A stretch of DNA of 35,454 nt from assembly GCA_013297755.1 (NCBI GenBank), contig JAAFIH010000037.1:1-35454 (forward strand). The letters are read 5' to 3'. The notes under the pieces are model-generated. The model saw only the letters and a program-made list of their open reading frames with translations. It was not told the origin of the DNA and searched no databases. A program made the position numbers and the translations under genes. The stretch comes from Cytophagales bacterium (GTDB lineage: Bacteria; Bacteroidota; Bacteroidia; Cytophagales; UBA9547). Shown here in pieces: positions 32,984 through 35,454 of the stretch; position 1 is the first letter of the stretch; every line of letters begins with the position of its first letter.

Positions 32984-34255
32984 TTAAATTAAATCAACCA
33001 ACTTTTCCATTGTCATCCCTCTTGAGCCTTTGATTAAGATGGTGGCATTTCTGATTAAGCCAGGTTTGAAATCTTCTTTATTTTCATAAAATTGATAATT
33101 TACAAAATCTTTTTTTTGTTTATAAAACTCTTTTCCAAAGAAAAAAGCATTTTCGATCCCTAATTTTTTTACATGATGTATCATCGATAGGTGTTCGGCA
33201 TCTGAGTGAGAGCCAAGTTCGTACATATCGCCAAGCATTACAATTTTTGATATTGCATCTATTGTCGCAAAACTGTCCAATGATTTTGCCATTGAGCTTG
33301 GATTGGCATTGTAGCAATCTAAAATGATTTTATTACTATTTTTTTGTATAACTTGAGATCGATTATTGGATGGTTGATAGGATGATATGGCCTCTAGAGC
33401 ATCTTCAATAGGTACACCAAATTGTATACCAACAGTGAGGGCTGCATTGATATTATCTAAATTATAATCGCCAGTAAGATTTGTTTTAGTAATATTATTC
33501 TCATATATAAATTCTAAAAAAAGAGTACTTTTGTGTTTAATAACTGTGTATTTATTACCTATTTCATTGTAATATATTTTATCATCCAAACCTCTGGCCA
33601 TACGAACCAGCCAAGCATCTTGAGCATTTATATAGGCTGTTCCATTGTTTTTGAGCAACCAATAATATAATTCGCTATTGCCTAAGGCTACTCCTTCTAT
33701 GCTTCCATAACCTTCTAAATGATCGAGGCCAATATTGGTAATCAAGCCCAAGGTGGGTTGTGCGATAGTACATAATTGAGCAAGCTCGTCTACATGATTA
33801 GCTCCAAGTTCAATAATGGCAAATTCTATATCAGCAGTTATAGAAAGCAAAGTAAGCGGCACTCCAATATGATTATTTAAATTGCCTTTGGTGCAAAAAG
33901 TTTTGTATTTTTTTGATAATACACAATACATGAGTTCTTTAGTTGTGGTTTTACCATTGGAGCCAGTGATACCTAAAAAAGGGATTTTTAGATGGTTTCT
34001 ATGGTATTTTGCTAACTCTTGTAGTGTTTTTAACACATCAGAAACATGAATATAGTTTTCTGATATATTGTATTTTTCCTCGTCAATGATGGCGTAAGCA
34101 GCACCATTTTCTAAAGCATTTTTGGCATAAATATTACCATTAAAATTAGGCCCTTTGAGGGCAAAAAAGATATTTCCAGGTTGCACTGTTCGGGTGTCAG
34201 TCGAAATTCCTGTTGATTTTAAAAATAATTGATATAATTTTTCGATTGGTATCAT
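32984..34255 (-). CDS. murF: UDP-N-acetylmuramoyl-tripeptide:D-alanyl-D-alanine ligase (MurF)
   Basis: Adds the D-Ala-D-Ala dipeptide made by Ddl to UDP-MurNAc-tripeptide in the cytoplasm. The ATG at 34253-34255 ([11 protein letters not shown]) is chosen; extending to 34324 adds a spurious hydrophobic head and would run under dut. Three Mur-ligase domains are visible: an N-terminal domain with [18 protein letters not shown], the ATP-binding loop [13 protein letters not shown] and [11 protein letters not shown], then [12 protein letters not shown], and the C-terminal [10 protein letters not shown] and GDMYELG. 423 residues is normal. It is the downstream partner of the tandem ligase gene ~19 kb away. 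Confidence 0.96.
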   Translation of the reverse strand: MIPIEKLYQLFLKSTGISTDTRTVQPGNIFFALKGPNFNGNIYAKNALENGAAYAIIDEEKYNISENYIHVSDVLKTLQELAKYHRNHLKIPFLGITGSNGKTTTKELMYCVLSKKYKTFCTKGNLNNHIGVPLTLLSITADIEFAIIELGANHVDELAQLCTIAQPTLGLITNIGLDHLEGYGSIEGVALGNSELYYWLLKNNGTAYINAQDAWLVRMARGLDDKIYYNEIGNKYTVIKHKSTLFLEFIYENNITKTNLTGDYNLDNINAALTVGIQFGVPIEDALEAISSYQPSNNRSQVIQKNSNKIILDCYNANPSSMAKSLDSFATIDAISKIVMLGDMYELGSHSDAEHLSMIHHVKKLGIENAFFFGKEFYKQKKDFVNYQFYENKEDFKPGLIRNATILIKGSRGMTMEKLVDLI

Positions 34256-34263
34256 TTTAGTTA

Positions 34264-34271
34264 TAATTTTG
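34264..34271 (+). promoter_or_regulatory. dut: Likely -7 element of dut
   Basis: TAATTTTG matches TAnnTTTG exactly, 30 nt upstream of the dut ATG and inside the 46-bp gap between divergent murF and dut. The upstream TTG box at 34246-34248 would give only a 15-bp spacer, shorter than usual. Confidence 0.45.
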
Positions 34272-34301
34272 AATGATAAAATTTGCTGTAAAAATAATAT
34301 A

Positions 34302-34736
34302 ATGAATGTAAAAGTAATCAACAAATCAAATTTTGAACTGCCCTCTTATCAAACACCACTTTCTGCTGGGCTTGATTTGCGTGCCAATATTACTGATGCC
34401 ATACAAATGAAAAGTCTTGAGAGAGTATTGGTTCCTACTGGTTTGTATATAGAATTGCCTGCTGGATTTGAAGCCCAAATCAGACCAAGAAGTGGCCTAG
34501 CGTTCAAAAATGGCATAACAGTACTCAACAGTCCTGGCACTATAGATGCAGATTATCGTGGCGAAATCAAAGTTCTGTTAGTCAATTTATCAACCGAAAT
34601 ATTTGAAATAAAATCTGGGGAGAGAATAGCTCAAATGGTAATTTCTAAACACGAAAATATTACTTGGCAGCTAACAGACGAACTTAGCTCAACAGAAAGA
34701 GGGCAAGGTGGCTATGGAAGTACTGGCACAAAATAA
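34302..34736 (+). CDS. dut: dUTP diphosphatase (dUTPase)
   Basis: Hydrolyses dUTP to dUMP, keeping uracil out of DNA and feeding thymidylate synthesis. The ATG at 34302 ([14 protein letters not shown]) is the family start; the frame extends upstream to 34269 without homology. All five trimeric dUTPase motifs are visible: [47 protein letters not shown] and the Gly-rich tail [13 protein letters not shown]. Length 144 aa is typical. Divergent from murF; the DUF1573 gene follows after 64 nt with its own promoter-like sequence. Confidence 0.97.
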   Translation: MNVKVINKSNFELPSYQTPLSAGLDLRANITDAIQMKSLERVLVPTGLYIELPAGFEAQIRPRSGLAFKNGITVLNSPGTIDADYRGEIKVLLVNLSTEIFEIKSGERIAQMVISKHENITWQLTDELSSTERGQGGYGSTGTK

Positions 34737-34770
34737 TTTTGCTGAATAATACAACAATCCTGTAAATTTA
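34737..34770 (+). promoter_or_regulatory. Promoter-like sequence for the DUF1573 gene
   Basis: TTTTG (34737-34741), directly after the dut stop, and TAAATTTA (34763-34770, 7 of 8 to TAnnTTTG) are spaced by 21 bp, with the ATG 30 nt further on. Confidence 0.4.
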
Positions 34771-34800
34771 TCGTTAAAAAAATTAAATTAGTAACATAAA

Positions 34801-35178
34801 ATGATAAAAAAAACAATATTCTCCATAGCACTCTTCTATAATATATCGCTTTTTGCACAAGCTGATTTTAAATTTGAAAAAACTGAATATGATTTTGGTA
34901 CAGTAACCGAAAAAGACGATACACTTTGGTGTGAATTTAAGTTTAAAAATATAGGTAACGAACCATTGATTATTTCAGAAATCAAAACTGCCTGTGATTG
35001 TACCCTTGCCGACTGGGTAAAAAAACCCGTTTTACCAGGAAAAGAAGGTGTAATCAAAGCTGGTTATAAATACAAAGGAAAATCTGGTAACTACAACAAA
35101 TCTTTGACTATTCTTGCCAACACCCTACCTGCCATGAATCAACTTTTTATTAAAGGTGTAATATTATCAAAAAAATAA
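34801..35178 (+). CDS. DUF1573 family exported protein
   Basis: A signal peptide (cleavage near LFAQ-AD) precedes a ~105-residue Ig-like domain of DUF1573: FEKTEYDFGTVTE, then FKFKNIGNEPLIISEIKTACDCT, then PGKEGVIKAGY, then a strand near the end (NQLFIKGVI). The single domain and length of 125 aa are typical of Bacteroidota versions. Function is unknown; the fold is shared with periplasmic chaperone-like or MSP-type modules. Cys-Asp-Cys in TACDC is the family's conserved pair. Confidence 0.9.
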   Translation: MIKKTIFSIALFYNISLFAQADFKFEKTEYDFGTVTEKDDTLWCEFKFKNIGNEPLIISEIKTACDCTLADWVKKPVLPGKEGVIKAGYKYKGKSGNYNKSLTILANTLPAMNQLFIKGVILSKK

Positions 35179-35212
35179 GTATTTTTTTAAAAAAAACAGT
35201 AAAAATGATTAA

Positions 35213-35236
35213 GGAATTGAGGTTTTTAACAATTCC
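35213..35236 (+). terminator. Hairpin after the DUF1573 gene
   Basis: GGAATTG and CAATTCC (7 bp) enclose a 10-nt loop, 35 nt after the stop codon, with AATT-rich flanks but no T-run. A weak terminator candidate. Confidence 0.35.
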
Positions 35237-35349
35237 ATTAAAATAATATAACCATAGTGTTATTTAAAAAATATTCCTATCAAATTAATATTTAAAAATT
35301 ATTTATTATTAATTTAATTGGATTTAACAGGGAATTCTAATTTAAAAAG

Positions 35350-35380
35350 TTTGTTAAATTACAAATAATTAGTATATTTA
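35350..35380 (+). promoter_or_regulatory. Promoter of the gene running off the window
   Basis: TTTG (35350-35353) and TATATTTA (35373-35380, 7 of 8 to TAnnTTTG) with a 19-bp spacer, the canonical Bacteroidota arrangement. Transcription would start near 35387, about 19 nt before the ATG at 35406. Confidence 0.6.
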
Positions 35381-35393
35381 CAACAGGATTACA

Positions 35394-35423
35394 ATCCGAA
35401 AAAAAATGGATACTTTTTCGGAT
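35394..35423 (+). promoter_or_regulatory. Hairpin enclosing the start codon of the partial gene
   Basis: ATCCGAAAAA (35394-35403) and TTTTTCGGAT (35414-35423) form a perfect 10-bp stem whose 10-nt loop contains the ATG at 35406-35408. A competing stem, GGATT/AATCC, can form just upstream (35387-35398) using the same AATCC, so the two are mutually exclusive. Confidence 0.4.
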
Positions 35424-35454
35424 AAAAATCAAAAAATAGCATTATTTCTAGAAT
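35406..35454 (+). CDS. Start of an unidentified gene, cut by the window end
   Basis: An ATG at 35406 opens 16 codons (MDTFSDKNQKIALFLE) without a stop up to the last base. The product cannot be identified from so little. A well-formed promoter lies directly upstream and the first codons fit a cytoplasmic protein with an early helix. The start codon sits in the loop of a perfect 10-bp hairpin, which may affect translation. Confidence 0.45.
   Translation, partial: MDTFSDKNQKIALFLE

Noticed and set aside
34256-34324. Longer MurF start at 34324
   Set aside because: The 23 extra residues are a hydrophobic run not found in MurF and would overlap the dut start region.

Overview
The window looks like the chromosome of a low-GC, AT-rich member of the Bacteroidota. 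Several independent signs agree. Two secreted proteins end in type IX secretion (Por) sorting domains. Promoters carry the phylum's TTTG / TAnnTTTG pattern instead of an E. coli -35/-10. There is a FecA-like TonB-dependent receptor with an N-terminal signal peptide, a 7TMR-DISM histidine kinase with a LuxR-type regulator, and a MurA with the PGGDKIGRRR active-site loop. I cannot place it below phylum with confidence; a Cytophagales-like lineage is a guess.

Layout. 1-2.7 kb: a tiny secreted peptide and a lipoprotein (both minus strand, with the same 12-bp element at the same distance upstream), then two small genes on the plus strand behind a good promoter. 2.7-6.3 kb: a tight minus-strand operon encoding an Omp85-type outer-membrane barrel, a 7TM sensor kinase and a response regulator. 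6.3-10.8 kb: a large repetitive type IX cargo protein, flanked on both sides by intergenic DNA holding two related small mobile elements. One is intact, with 29-bp terminal inverted repeats and a 9-bp target duplication. The other is decayed and carries a nested ~110-bp palindromic insertion. 10.8-17.3 kb: murA, a Met-type tRNA on the opposite strand, and an operon made of an unusual tandem D-Ala-D-Ala ligase fusion, a phage-like GNAT/Mom-type protein, a queuosine-precursor transporter and an EboC-like UbiA prenyltransferase. 17.5-20.5 kb: a CrtI-type desaturase (minus), then a DUF3109 gene overlapping ksgA. 21-29.2 kb: a FecA-like receptor with a Fur-family-like operator upstream, then a 1,922-residue secreted glycosidase-like protein with exact 258-bp internal repeats. 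29.2-35.4 kb: a DUF2971 gene, a GT-B glycosyltransferase, rpmE2, a PyrR-like phosphoribosyltransferase, ppa, murF, dut, a DUF1573 gene and the first codons of a gene that runs off the window.

Most genes are housekeeping genes for cell wall synthesis (murA, ddl fusion, murF), translation (rpmE2, ksgA, tRNA), nucleotide metabolism (dut, ppa, PRTase) and envelope biology. The most unusual item is the 899-residue Ddl-Ddl fusion. Its N-terminal half keeps the classical Glu-Ser-Tyr triad, while its C-terminal half has Glu-Cys-Phe; the Phe occupies the omega-loop position that in known ligases distinguishes D-Ala-D-Lac from D-Ala-D-Ala formation. The second most informative item is the pair of small mobile elements around the 1,015-residue type IX cargo gene.
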